Of a stretch of DNA of 64,000 nucleotides, positions 43,145-52,309 are shown piece after piece. The notes under the pieces were generated by a model that ran no database searches, was not told the origin of the DNA, and was given only the letters and a program-made list of their open reading frames with translations. Source of the stretch: Devosiaceae bacterium (lineage in GTDB: Bacteria > Pseudomonadota > Alphaproteobacteria > Rhizobiales > Devosiaceae); the NCBI GenBank assembly GCA_021648375.1, contig JAKISW010000006.1:38258-102257 (forward strand). Direction: 5' to 3'. Position 1 is the first letter of the stretch, and every line of letters begins with the position of its first letter. The position numbers and the translations under genes are program-made.

Positions 43145-44795
43145 TGTAGCCGCTAGTTATGGGATATTTACGGCCAATGCCAAAGGCTTTTTTGGTTAGT
43201 TTGACACCGGGGGCGGCCTGTTTACGTTTATATTCAGCCCTGTAAATCATCCCCTCGATACGTATGATCAGATCGCGCTCAAAGCCAAGATTTTGAATTT
43301 GTTCTATCGAAAGTTCATCTTCAACCAGCCCCTTAACAATAGCATCGAGTACCGGATAGGGGGGCAGGCTGTCCTGATCAAGCTGATTGGGGCGCAATTC
43401 GGCACTTGGAGCCTTATCAATAATTGTTTGCGGTATCACCATACCTTTATTGCCAAGGCTATCACCCGGAAAATGAGAATTGCGCCAGTCAGCCAGATGA
43501 TAGACCTGCATTTTGGCCAGATCCTTGATGGGGTTAAATCCCCCGTTCATATCGCCATAGATGGTGGCATAACCAACCGCCATTTCAGACTTGTTGCCGG
43601 TGGTTAGCAACATGGAGCCAAGTTTATTGGAGACCGCCATCAAAATCAGCCCACGCATGCGCGACTGGATATTTTCCTCTGTAACATCTTCTTCCATACC
43701 GGCAAAAATTTCACTCAATGCAGAATTTGCCGCTGTAACCGGCTCAGCAATGGGCACAATGTCATAGCGGATACCAAGCCGGGTAGCGCACTCTTTGGCG
43801 TCATTCAAACTGTCTTTGGAGGTATAGCGATAGGGCAGCATTATTGCGTGCACGTTCTTGGGACCCAAGGCGTCGGCGGCCATGGCGGCAACGATTGCAG
43901 AATCAATTCCCCCCGAAAGGCCAAGCACAACCGAAGAAAATCCGTTTTTATGAATATAGTCCCTTAAACCAAGCACACATGCTCGCCATGGTGCCTCGTC
44001 CACCGAGACCAGATTGGTGTTTTGGCCATTTGTGCATTGCCATTTGCCGTTGGTTTTTTTCCATTCAGAGAACAGCAATTCACTTTCAAAGCTCTTGCCC
44101 TGAAAAACCAGTTTTTGCTCACCATCAAAGGCAAAGGAAGCCCCATCAAACACCAGCTCATCCTGTCCGCCCACCTGATTTAGATAAAGCAGTGGAATAG
44201 AGGTTTCGCTGATGCGCTCTTTGACAATTTTGAACCGCAGCGCTTGTTTATCGCGCCAATAGGGAGAGCCGTTGGGGCATAATAAAAGCTCTGCCCCCTG
44301 CTTCGCCAAAGCATTGGTGACTTTATCGGACCAGATATCTTCGCAGATCGGCAGGCCGATTTTTATGCCTTTAATCGTTACCGGCTCAGGAAGCGGGCCG
44401 GAGGCAAAATATCGTTTTTCATAAAAAACATCGTCATTGGGCAATGAATGTTTGAAGCGTTTATCAAGAATTTTGCCACCTTCAATCACCACAATGGCGT
44501 TGAACAATTTGCCTTCCTGCTGCCAGATCGTTGGCATCAAAACCGCGATCTCAAGGGTTTTTGTTTTCTCAACAAACTTGTGCAATGTCGCAATGGCCTC
44601 GGCAACAAATTGCGGTTTTAACAGCAGGTCTTCAGGGAAATATCCGGTAAGGAACAGCTCGGGAAACATAAGGATATCCGTGCGCTGATCTACAGCCTTA
44701 CGCAATGTATCAAGCGCAAGATGAAGATTTTGCTGCAAGGCTCCCACCGTGGGGTTTAGCTGGGCCAAGAGAATTTTAAGGTTTTTTGTCAACAA
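43128..44795 (-). CDS. nadE: NAD+ synthetase, glutamine-dependent
   Basis: The 555-residue enzyme makes NAD from deamido-NAD, ATP and glutamine. The N-terminal nitrilase-type glutaminase domain (about 1-270) shows its Glu in FPELFLTGYFPEDLL, the Lys region RFKHSLPNDDVF, and the catalytic Cys in GLPICEDIWS. The C-terminal synthetase has the ATP loop VVLGLSGGIDSAIVAAMAAD and TTGNKSEMAVGYATIYGDMN. The last residues RAFPE and the stop codon are read from an intergenic hairpin repeat (43098-43144), so the natural C-terminus has been replaced or extended by it. Confidence 0.95.
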   Translation of the reverse strand: MLTKNLKILLAQLNPTVGALQQNLHLALDTLRKAVDQRTDILMFPELFLTGYFPEDLLLKPQFVAEAIATLHKFVEKTKTLEIAVLMPTIWQQEGKLFNAIVVIEGGKILDKRFKHSLPNDDVFYEKRYFASGPLPEPVTIKGIKIGLPICEDIWSDKVTNALAKQGAELLLCPNGSPYWRDKQALRFKIVKERISETSIPLLYLNQVGGQDELVFDGASFAFDGEQKLVFQGKSFESELLFSEWKKTNGKWQCTNGQNTNLVSVDEAPWRACVLGLRDYIHKNGFSSVVLGLSGGIDSAIVAAMAADALGPKNVHAIMLPYRYTSKDSLNDAKECATRLGIRYDIVPIAEPVTAANSALSEIFAGMEEDVTEENIQSRMRGLILMAVSNKLGSMLLTTGNKSEMAVGYATIYGDMNGGFNPIKDLAKMQVYHLADWRNSHFPGDSLGNKGMVIPQTIIDKAPSAELRPNQLDQDSLPPYPVLDAIVKGLVEDELSIEQIQNLGFERDLIIRIEGMIYRAEYKRKQAAPGVKLTKKAFGIGRKYPITSGYRAFPE

Positions 44796-44919
44796 GCCAT
44801 GCCCGGATCAAAATGTAATTTGGCAAGCTTTATCGCGCCAGGCCCATTGGAGCAAGCATTGAGATTGGACATTAAAATTTTGCTGCCTTTAAGGTCAGCG
44901 CCTCTAAAAGTTCCTGCCC

Positions 44920-45876
44920 TTAGAATGTCCCTGCAATTTCAGCCAGTGCGCCATAGCGGAAAAATTCCAGACCCGTAACATTGTCAATATAGTTTTGCGC
45001 GTTGGCAGGAGTGCCAACCTGTCTGGCAATAACATTCATGGTCGCTTCGCCAGTAAGATACCAGCCACGGGCACCAACTCGAACCACAAGGTTTTCGGTG
45101 GGTTTAAACCCCAGCATCACTTCACCGCTGGCTCCATAAAGGCGTCCGGAAATATTACCCGCTGAGCCTTGAGTAAAGTTATCTCCGCCCGAAATAAAAT
45201 CCGGAATAGAAAGCGCGCCATAAACGCCGGAGAGATTTGCATAGGGAATTATTGCGGCTTCCATATTCAAATCAATATTGTCACCAATATCTGCATTTAT
45301 CGCCAAGCCGATTTTGGCCACATGAATTTCAAGCGCATTGGTAGCACTATCGCCGCCGCCGGATGCGGTTACAAAATTTGAACGCCCCATATTCGGATTG
45401 GCGGCAATAAACTGGTATCCGGCAAACGCTCCAATGCCAATATTTTCGGTACCAAAGGGCACCATACCAAAATCAACTCCACCATAACCGATATAGCCAC
45501 CGGCCATGGTTTCATTAACGACCTGAGGAGTTATATAGGTGCCATCAATCTTAACAGCATAACCAATCTGGCCCTTTAGAAAGCTGGAGGTTGAATTATC
45601 ATCAATGCGAAAAAACGCTTCAGCAATTGAGCTGGTATCCGACGCCGAATAAAAACCGCCAAAAGCATTTACTGCTGATGAGCCCATGGAGTACCAATAT
45701 CTGATCCCAATCTCAAAATCCAATGGATCCGGCTCTTCGGAAAACCCCCACTCTTCGGGGTAAGAACCACGCAATTCATCAGGGCCAAAACCGTTTAACT
45801 TTTCAGCGCCAATAGCGTTTGCACTAAAGCTGGCAACCGCAAGAGCGGCCCCGACAATTGAGGAAAAGCGACGCAT
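44920..45876 (-). CDS. Outer-membrane beta-barrel protein
   Basis: The 318-residue protein has a signal peptide (MRRFSSIVGAALAVASFSANA, cleavage near AIGA) and alternating amphipathic strands rich in Gly, Tyr and Asn. It ends in a terminal aromatic (ALAEIAGTF), the usual C-terminal phenylalanine for outer-membrane insertion. The FGMVPFGTENIGIGAFAGYQ and LVVRVGARGWYLTGE strands are typical of the Omp25/31-like alphaproteobacterial group. Specific function is unknown. Confidence 0.75.
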   Translation of the reverse strand: MRRFSSIVGAALAVASFSANAIGAEKLNGFGPDELRGSYPEEWGFSEEPDPLDFEIGIRYWYSMGSSAVNAFGGFYSASDTSSIAEAFFRIDDNSTSSFLKGQIGYAVKIDGTYITPQVVNETMAGGYIGYGGVDFGMVPFGTENIGIGAFAGYQFIAANPNMGRSNFVTASGGGDSATNALEIHVAKIGLAINADIGDNIDLNMEAAIIPYANLSGVYGALSIPDFISGGDNFTQGSAGNISGRLYGASGEVMLGFKPTENLVVRVGARGWYLTGEATMNVIARQVGTPANAQNYIDNVTGLEFFRYGALAEIAGTF

Positions 45877-46000
45877 TGGGAATCTCCAGACACAGATTTA
45901 ATACTAAATTACCGCTGCGTTTATCTCCCATTAAGGTTAATGATCCGCTAAACTTGGCCAATTCTCCTGCTATATCGGGGCAGCCAAAAAAATCTGCCGC

Positions 46001-46699
46001 TCAGCACCAGCTTGCCTCTTCATCGGTTGGATTATGCAAAAGTTCAGCAATATTGGCCTGCAATAGCCTATAGCCCACATTGCCAAACAATTTTTGTCTG
46101 CCCTCATTCATAAAATAGGTGGGACTGCCTGCAATATTATTTTTCTGGGCCAGGTCATAATCGGCGGCCAGCAAGGTTACCGCTTGAGAATTGTGGATTT
46201 TTTCTTCGACCAATTCAGGTTTTACACCCAGATCCTCAGCAATTCGCATATGGATATGCCAGTTGGAAATATCTTTACCCTCAGCAAAAAAAGCCAACCT
46301 GATCTGCCATGCGGCCTTGCTTGAAAGTCGATCAAGATAGGGCTGATCTGAAAGGGCATCGCCATATCTTTCCTGCTCAATTACTTCCATGGCCTTGACA
46401 AAAATATGCGCGCTGGCTGATGTCAGCGGTCTGGTATCAAGCCAAAGGCGAGGATTTATTTCCACATGGGGGAATTTTTTGGCCACCTCCAGAGTATGGC
46501 GATTAAACCCCTCATAGCCACCGCGCGCCTTCCAGCTTTGCTCCATTTTGGCTTCAACATCAGGAAACACCGAACAAAACCGGGTTTCGATATTGATTTT
46601 TTGGGCAAATTCAACACTTAACTGCTCAAGGCGACGCTGGCCCACATAGGCCCAGACGCACAATATGTCCGAATAGTAGGAAACACGAACTCCGGACAT
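46001..46699 (-). CDS. DsbA-family oxidoreductase-like protein (2-hydroxychromene-2-carboxylate isomerase/FrnE type)
   Basis: The 232-residue protein begins VSYYSDILCVWAYVGQRRLE, where the thioredoxin-fold C-x-x-C of FrnE/DsbA is changed to CVWA with only the first cysteine, as in GST-kappa and HCCA isomerase-like proteins. The C-terminal GSPTYFMNEGRQKLFGNVGY contains the cis-proline region SPT. No signal peptide is seen, so it is cytoplasmic. It is likely a glutathione-dependent isomerase or transferase. It is 33 bases downstream of the DAHP synthase gene on the same strand. Confidence 0.8.
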   Translation of the reverse strand: MSGVRVSYYSDILCVWAYVGQRRLEQLSVEFAQKINIETRFCSVFPDVEAKMEQSWKARGGYEGFNRHTLEVAKKFPHVEINPRLWLDTRPLTSASAHIFVKAMEVIEQERYGDALSDQPYLDRLSSKAAWQIRLAFFAEGKDISNWHIHMRIAEDLGVKPELVEEKIHNSQAVTLLAADYDLAQKNNIAGSPTYFMNEGRQKLFGNVGYRLLQANIAELLHNPTDEEASWC

Positions 46700-46731
46700 A
46701 TTTATCTCCCCGTGGGCATTTTTTACAATTT

Positions 46732-48111
46732 TCAGCTTTTATTGGGGCGCATCTCTTCCGCCACCAAAAATGCCAGTTCTAAAGCCTGAGAAGCATTGAG
46801 ACGCGGATCACAATGGGTGTGATAACGATCGGACAGGGAAGCCTCGGTAACAGCAGAAGAGCCGCCAACACATTCTGTCACATCGTCTCCGGTCATTTCA
46901 AAATGCACGCCGCCGGCATAGGTGCCCATTTGCCGATGCACATCAAAAAAGGCTTTTACCTCGCCCAATACCTTGTCAAAGGGTCGGGTTTTATATCCCG
47001 ATGAGGCTTTTATCGTATTGCCGTGCATGGGATCACAACACCAGACAACGGTTCGCCCGGCCTCTTTTACCGTCTCAATCAAACGGGGCAGATGGTCCTG
47101 AACTTTATCGGCACCAAAGCGGGCAATAAGAGTTAAGCGGCCCGGCTCGTCATTGGGGTTTAATTTGTCCATCAATGTCAAAAGATCGTCGCGCTCAAGG
47201 GTGGGGCCACATTTCAGGCCAATGGGATTGTTGATGCCGGAAAAATACTCCACATGGGCACCATCGGGCTGGCGGGTTCTATCACCTATCCAGATCATAT
47301 GCCCCGAAGTTGCATACCAGTCATCTGTAATTGAATCGCGACGGGTCAGTGCTTCTTCATAACCCAAAAGCAATGCCTCATGAGACGTGTAAAAATTTGT
47401 CGTGCCCAGGGTTGGGGTGTTTTCAGAATTAATACCCATAGCGCGCATAAAGGCTATGGCATCCTCAATTTTATTGGCGGTTTCCTCATAGCGGGGCGAA
47501 CCTTTTGCCCCTTTCATGAAACTGGTTGTCCATTCATGAACCCGTGTCAAATCAGCAAATCCGCCCGAGGCAAAGGCACGAAGCAGATTTAGCGTTGCCG
47601 CAGACTGGCGATAGGCCATAACCATGCGCTGGGGATCAGGAACTCTTTGCTCAGAATTGAACTCAATGCCGTTGATAATATCGCCGCGATAGGATGGCAG
47701 CTCCACCCCGTCAACAGTTTCCATATCCGCTGAGCGGGGTTTGGCAAACTGGCCTGCAACCCGGCCCACCTTGACCACCGGTTTTGATGCCCCATGGGTC
47801 ATCACCACCGCCATTTGCAAAAACACCTGGAAAAAATCACGGATATGGTCGGCACCATGTTCAGCAAAACTTTCAGCACAATCCCCTCCCTGGAGCAAAA
47901 ATGCCCTACCAAGCGCAACATCGGCCAGATCAGATTTAAGATCGCGCGCCTCCCCGGCAAATACCAACGGGGGGAATTTTGCCAGACGGGCCTCCGCTTT
48001 TTTCAGCGCGGCAATATCGGGATAATTGGGAACCTGCAAAGCAGTTTTATCACGCCAGGACGAAGGCGACCAATTTTTGTTATCGGGTGAAATACTGGTC
48101 TGATTACTCAT
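46732..48111 (-). CDS. 3-deoxy-7-phosphoheptulonate (DAHP) synthase, class II
   Basis: The 459-residue enzyme joins phosphoenolpyruvate and erythrose-4-phosphate, the first shikimate step. It is the plant-like class II type: PPLVFAGEARDLKSDLADVA, AFLLQGGDCAESF, GRVAGQFAKPRS, CDPMHGNTIKASSGYKTR and GGVHFEMTGDDVTECVGGS. ATG 48111 (MSNQTSISPDNKNWSP) gives the usual N-terminus; the open frame to 48216 has an atypical leader. Class II enzymes are the rule in alphaproteobacteria. Confidence 0.95.
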   Translation of the reverse strand: MSNQTSISPDNKNWSPSSWRDKTALQVPNYPDIAALKKAEARLAKFPPLVFAGEARDLKSDLADVALGRAFLLQGGDCAESFAEHGADHIRDFFQVFLQMAVVMTHGASKPVVKVGRVAGQFAKPRSADMETVDGVELPSYRGDIINGIEFNSEQRVPDPQRMVMAYRQSAATLNLLRAFASGGFADLTRVHEWTTSFMKGAKGSPRYEETANKIEDAIAFMRAMGINSENTPTLGTTNFYTSHEALLLGYEEALTRRDSITDDWYATSGHMIWIGDRTRQPDGAHVEYFSGINNPIGLKCGPTLERDDLLTLMDKLNPNDEPGRLTLIARFGADKVQDHLPRLIETVKEAGRTVVWCCDPMHGNTIKASSGYKTRPFDKVLGEVKAFFDVHRQMGTYAGGVHFEMTGDDVTECVGGSSAVTEASLSDRYHTHCDPRLNASQALELAFLVAEEMRPNKS

Positions 48112-48309
48112 GGTAAAAACTCGTTTTTTGATATTTGCTGGCGCAAGAAATACTCTAATAAATGGCTTTAGCAAGCCCTTTGGCCAATGCCAAGCGGGTT
48201 TTGAGGGTAAGGGCATGCGGATATGGAAAAAGGTTTGAAAAATAGTAGTTCAATTTCATCACCTTCGGGATTATAAAACACCCAGATTGTCAGCAAGGGA
48301 CAAACCGGT

Positions 48310-49038
48310 ATGGAACATTCCCACGACCCGAAAGACATTGCCGAGAGGTTGGCAAAAGGGCCGCAGATCAACTATCTGCGCGATTGGATTTATGGGGGCA
48401 TTGATGGCGCCGTAACCACTTTTGCCGTTGTTGCCGGGGTCGTGGGGGCGGAACTGAGCGTGGGGATTGTCCTAATCCTTGGGGTAGCAAATCTGGTGGC
48501 GGACGGATTTTCCATGGCCGCCTCCAACTATTCAGGCACCAAAGCAGAACGGGATGATTATGATCGTATCCGGCTGATTGAATTGCGCCATATTCGCAAT
48601 TCTCCGGAAGGGGAGCGCGAAGAATTACGCCAGATTTATCGGGCAAAAGGATTTGAAGGGGACGAGTTGGAAAGCATGGTTGATCTGTTGAGCCGACATG
48701 AAGATGTATGGGTTGAAACCATGTTGAGCGAAGAATACGGTCTTTCCAGCGCCCAGCGCTCGCCCGCAATTGCGGCATGGGCAACATTTATCGCCTTTAT
48801 CATATGTGGTGCCGTGCCGCTGATACCGTTTGTTTTTGGCATGCAGGCCAGCGCCGTTGCCGCCGCTTATGCCACCGGAATTGTGTTTTTTATCATCGGA
48901 GCGATGAAATCCAACTGGTCAACACAAAAATGGTATTATAGCGGAATTGAAACCTTTATTATCGGCATGGGCGCTGCGGCCATGGCCTATGGAATTGGCG
49001 TTTTGTTGCGCGGGCTGGCAAATGGGGCCGGAATTTAG
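48310..49038 (+). CDS. VIT1/CCC1-family membrane protein (iron/manganese transporter type)
   Basis: The 242-residue protein has five membrane segments with the family helix-1 motif YGGIDGAVTTFAVVAGVVGA and GVANLVADGFSMAASNY. A cytosolic acidic helix region (EREELRQIYRAKGFEGDELE, about 95-140) carries the metal-binding glutamates of the VIT family. In plants and yeast such proteins load Fe(II)/Mn(II) into vacuoles; in bacteria they likely export them. It is divergent from the DAHP synthase gene. Confidence 0.88.
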   Translation: MEHSHDPKDIAERLAKGPQINYLRDWIYGGIDGAVTTFAVVAGVVGAELSVGIVLILGVANLVADGFSMAASNYSGTKAERDDYDRIRLIELRHIRNSPEGEREELRQIYRAKGFEGDELESMVDLLSRHEDVWVETMLSEEYGLSSAQRSPAIAAWATFIAFIICGAVPLIPFVFGMQASAVAAAYATGIVFFIIGAMKSNWSTQKWYYSGIETFIIGMGAAAMAYGIGVLLRGLANGAGI

Positions 49039-49160
49039 GTTTTTGGAGGATGCGAATTGAGATTTTGGCTGCACCGGGCGAGTGGCCAGGGCGAGCACCT
49101 GTGGTTTTTGGCGCTGGTTGGGCCAAAACAAACGCTGTCGATGAAACTTTTTGGTTGGCA

Positions 49161-49189
49161 AAACCTATAGCTCCAGAAGCTATAGGTTT
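49161..49189. repeat. Perfect 12-bp hairpin downstream of the VIT gene
   Basis: AAACCTATAGCT (49161-49172), loop CCAGA, AGCTATAGGTTT (49178-49189). No T-run follows. It probably marks the VIT mRNA end. In the 307-base gap 49039-49345 no convincing gene is seen. Confidence 0.6.
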
Positions 49190-49242
49190 GTAAGTTGATA
49201 CGGATTATTTTGGGAAGGGTAGTAGATGGGGAATGAAGCTTT

Positions 49243-49318
49243 AGACAAACAACCCGCTCGTCATGCTCAGGCTATATTTTGTCTAACGCTGGCGGGTTGA
49301 AACAGGTGACGGTTGTCT
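49243..49318. repeat. Nested inverted repeats before the M20 gene end
   Basis: AGACAA (49243-49248) matches TTGTCT (49313-49318), and AACCCGC (49251-49257) matches GCGGGTT (49292-49298); AGACAAA also matches TTTGTCT at 49278. They lie just outside the amidohydrolase, where a short tandem duplication also occurs. Confidence 0.4.
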
Positions 49319-49345
49319 AAGTGCCGCACCATCAATGCTACAATA

Positions 49346-50515
49346 TCAACGTGCTTCGCGCTCAATCAATGCTACAAAATAGGACGCACCATAGGGTAGC
49401 GCTTCATCATTGAAGTCGAACCAGGCGCTATGCAGGATGCGTCCGTCCGTATCAGGACCATTGCCAATCCATGCATAGCAACCCGGCCGATCTTCGAGCA
49501 TGAAGGCAAAATCCTCCACTATCATTGTCTGAGGCGGCGATAGGTCTACTGAATTGAAAACTTTCTCCCCAGCAGCTTGCGAGATCGCGGCTGCATTCTT
49601 CTCATTCACCAGTGTGGGATATTGCCGTGTGTAGGATATTTCAACTTCTGCACCGGCCGAGGCACAAATGCCTTCAACAATGCGCAAAAGAGCAGGCTCG
49701 GCAGCGGCACGGGTAGAGGGGTCAAATGCCCGGATCGTGCCGCGGATAACCACCTCATTGGGGAGCACATTATATGCGTCCCCGCCATGTATCTGGGTCG
49801 CGCTGACAACAATTGCACTCAAGGGATCAATGTTGCGCGCCGCCAGTTGCTGTAGTCCAACGATGACATGAGCTGCCGTTAATACGACATCAACGCCTTT
49901 TTGCGGTTGAGCTGCGTGCATTCCCCCTGAACGGACATGAATTTCAAAACCATCGCCAGACGCCATCATAGGCCCTGCCTTCACGGCAAAGTCTCCGATA
50001 TCCATGCCAGGCCAATTGTGCACTCCATAGATTTCATCACAGGAGAAACGCTCAAACAGCCCCTCGCTGATCATCCTTGCCGCCCCGCCGTCCTCGCCAC
50101 CCATTTCTTCCGCCGGCTGAAAGATAAACACCACCTGGCCAGAAAAATTGCGGGTTTCTGCCAAATGTCTGGCTGCGCCCAAAAGCATGGCTGTGTGACC
50201 ATCATGGCCACAAGCATGCATGACACCGGGATTTTTTGATTTATGGGAGAAATCATTTTTCTCCTCGATTGCCAACGCATCCATATCCGCCCTAAGGCCT
50301 ATGGTTGGACCGTCACCCTTTGAGCCTTGTAAAACGCCAACAACACCCGTACCGCCAATGCCTTTAGTAACCTCAATGCCAAAGCTTTCCAGCTTTTCTG
50401 CTACAAACTTTGCGGTTTCAAACTCGAGATAAGATAGCTCCGGGTTCTGATGGAGGTGTTGTCGCCATTTAGTCATTTCATCGCTGAAAGAGGCAATTCT
50501 GTTGTTTACAGGCAT
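49346..50515 (-). CDS. M20-family amidohydrolase (hippurate hydrolase / amidase type)
   Basis: The 389-residue protein has the M20D motifs GLRADMDALAIEEK, MHACGHDGHTAMLLGAA (metal residues C/H/D), VFIFQPAEEMGGEDGGA (catalytic Glu pair), and VHNWPGMDIG. The dimerisation domain is at about 180-290. It removes an acyl group from an amino acid or related amide. AAGGATTTT lies before ATG 50515, 10 bases after the stop of a degraded GntR gene, so the two once formed an operon. It interrupts a neighbourhood that is otherwise housekeeping and is likely an insertion (inference). Confidence 0.92.
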   Translation of the reverse strand: MPVNNRIASFSDEMTKWRQHLHQNPELSYLEFETAKFVAEKLESFGIEVTKGIGGTGVVGVLQGSKGDGPTIGLRADMDALAIEEKNDFSHKSKNPGVMHACGHDGHTAMLLGAARHLAETRNFSGQVVFIFQPAEEMGGEDGGAARMISEGLFERFSCDEIYGVHNWPGMDIGDFAVKAGPMMASGDGFEIHVRSGGMHAAQPQKGVDVVLTAAHVIVGLQQLAARNIDPLSAIVVSATQIHGGDAYNVLPNEVVIRGTIRAFDPSTRAAAEPALLRIVEGICASAGAEVEISYTRQYPTLVNEKNAAAISQAAGEKVFNSVDLSPPQTMIVEDFAFMLEDRPGCYAWIGNGPDTDGRILHSAWFDFNDEALPYGASYFVALIEREAR

Positions 50516-50525
50516 ACTAAAATCC

Positions 50526-50721
50526 TTAATTGCCGGATTTCCGGCTTAATGCCGCAAGCGTGTCGTCGCGCGCGTCAACTAAATGGTCTTGCAGATAAAT
50601 GGTCTTGCAGAATAATTAGAGCCTTTGAAAGAAGGCTATCGCGATAGGCCATCAACAAGGCCATGTGTTCACAAACTGACTTGTCAGGACGTTCCCCAGT
50701 CGATGCAGCTACAATTTCAGA
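50526..50721 (-). pseudogene. Remnant of a GntR/FCD-family regulator, frameshifted by a 16-bp tandem duplication
   Basis: Reading the minus strand from 50721 gives SEIVAASTGERPDKSV, then CEHMALLMAYRDSLLSKALI and ILQDHL, the C-terminal helix pattern (EHMALLDAYRARD...AL..L..HL) of FCD-domain GntR regulators. The unit TAAATGGTCTTGCAGA is tandemly repeated (50580-50595, 50596-50611). With both copies the frame ends at SARPFS-stop; with one removed it continues VDARDDTLAALSRKSGN and stops at 50526-50528, 10 bases before the amidohydrolase start. The N-terminal helix-turn-helix part is absent: an in-frame stop occurs at 50722-50724, and gor ends at 50746. Confidence 0.75.
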
Positions 50722-50745
50722 TTACGGTGACAGTTACCGAATTAA

Positions 50746-52122
50746 TCAGACTCTTTCGCCATCCACAATTTTATAGGTTGGCTCTTTCATGGTCACCAGC
50801 TCTTCTGCGGCTACCGGATGCACAGCGATCGTGCGGTCAAAATCGGCTTTGGTGGCGCCCATGGTCACCGCAATGCCAACCATCTGGATCATTTCCCCGG
50901 CCCCTGCCCCCATAATATGCACCCCTAAAACCTTGTCGGTTTTGGCATCGGTGATAAGTTTCATCAGCATGCGGGTATCAGTTTGAACAAAAGAATAAAT
51001 CATTGGTTTAAAGCGGGCCACATAGACATTTAGCTCAGAAAATTTTTCCGTCGCTTCGTTTTCTGAAAGGCCCAAAGTGCCAATTTCCGGATTGGAGAAA
51101 ACGGCGCTGGCGACAATCGAAAGGTCGACCCTTGTGGGGTTATCATTAAATTCGGTTTGGGCAAAAGCGGCCCCTTCGCGAATTGCCACTGGAGTCAACG
51201 CTGCGCGCCCGTTTACATCACCAACCGCAAAAACCGAAGGACAAGTTGTGCGCGAAAATTCATCAACAGGAATTTCCCCGTGTTTGCCTAAAGTCACGTC
51301 AATGTTTTCCAGCCCCAAACCCTCAACATTTGGCACTCGACCCGTGGCATACATTACCTGATCCACATCCATCTGCATTTCGTCAGTGCAGGTTACGCAA
51401 AGGCCGTTTTCAGTTTTTTCGATCGTGGCGGGTTGGGTGGCAAGGCACACTTTTATACCATTGTGAACCATTTCTTCAGCCAGACCCTCGCGAATATGGC
51501 TATCAAATCCACGCAATATCTGCGCGCCGCGATAGGCCAGAATGGTCTCAACTCCCAACCCGTTAAAAATCGCCGCAAACTCAACAGCAATATATCCACC
51601 TCCAACAATTACAATGGATTTAGGAAGGGTTTTAAGATCAAACGCCTCGTTAGAGGTAATCGAGTGTTCAATACCGGGGATTGATGGCACAAAGGGTTTG
51701 CCACCCGTTGCGATCAATATTTTATCCGCAGTCAAAACCTTTCCCGAACTGCTCAAAGTCACAGAATTGGGGGAAGTTATCTGCGCCCTGTCTGCCACAA
51801 TTTCAACGCCTGAACCGCCAAGCAGCGACCCATAAAGTTTTTCAAGCCGGGCAATTTCCTTATCTTTGTTAGCCAGCAGCGTTGACCAGTCAAAACTGGC
51901 CTCAACCGACCAGCCAAAGCTTGGGGCGATATCAAACAGAGTTGAAAAACCAGAAGCATAGGAAAACAGCTTCTTTGGCACACAGCCGCGAATTACACAG
52001 GTTCCGCCCAGCCTATATTCTTCCACGATGCATACTTTGGCACCAAACCCGGCGGCAACTCGGGCCGCCCGCACTCCACCTGAGCCGCCGCCAATTACCA
52101 ACAAATCATAAGAGTTCGCCAT
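50746..52122 (-). CDS. gor: Glutathione reductase
   Basis: The 458-residue flavoprotein reduces glutathione disulfide with NADPH. It has the FAD motif LLVIGGGSGGVRAARVAAGF, the redox pair GTCVIRGCVPKKL (C42/C47), the NADPH site IVIVGGGYIAVEFAAIF, FAVGDVNG, and the C-terminal HPVAAEELVTM with the active-site His/Glu pair. In Rhizobiales it usually sits next to rpiA/DUF2059, as here. CGAAGGTAATTCACT precedes the start. Confidence 0.95.
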   Translation of the reverse strand: MANSYDLLVIGGGSGGVRAARVAAGFGAKVCIVEEYRLGGTCVIRGCVPKKLFSYASGFSTLFDIAPSFGWSVEASFDWSTLLANKDKEIARLEKLYGSLLGGSGVEIVADRAQITSPNSVTLSSSGKVLTADKILIATGGKPFVPSIPGIEHSITSNEAFDLKTLPKSIVIVGGGYIAVEFAAIFNGLGVETILAYRGAQILRGFDSHIREGLAEEMVHNGIKVCLATQPATIEKTENGLCVTCTDEMQMDVDQVMYATGRVPNVEGLGLENIDVTLGKHGEIPVDEFSRTTCPSVFAVGDVNGRAALTPVAIREGAAFAQTEFNDNPTRVDLSIVASAVFSNPEIGTLGLSENEATEKFSELNVYVARFKPMIYSFVQTDTRMLMKLITDAKTDKVLGVHIMGAGAGEMIQMVGIAVTMGATKADFDRTIAVHPVAAEELVTMKEPTYKIVDGERV

Positions 52123-52203
52123 AGTGAATTACCTTCGAGATAGGGAGAGTCATAAATTAAATATAGTTCAAGCCACGGTCATGGCACTGAACGCGCTTGC
52201 CAT

Positions 52204-52230
52204 AAAAAACGGCCCCACACAAGCAGGGCC
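52204..52230 (-). terminator. Rho-independent terminator after the DUF2059 gene
   Basis: Reading the minus strand, GGCCC (52230-52226), a 9-base loop, GGGGCC (52216-52211) and then G and six Ts (52209-52204). It separates rpiA/DUF2059 transcripts from gor. Confidence 0.8.
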
Positions 52231-52309
52231 GATACATATTTCACTTCACCTTCATTAAAACAGAGGCAAATTCAGATTGAGTTCACTCCGGCAGTTTTTG
52301 CCAGTTTAT

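Noticed and set aside
49050..49193. Short frame of 47 codons after the VIT gene (ATG 49050), and another of 37 codons from TTG 49057
   Set aside because: The ATG touches GGAGG with no spacing, the frames end in a perfect hairpin, and neither product resembles anything I know; treated as non-coding.
49243..49318. Insertion-sequence ends formed by the nested inverted repeats
   Set aside because: Only 35-65 bases lie between the arms and no transposase fragment is present.
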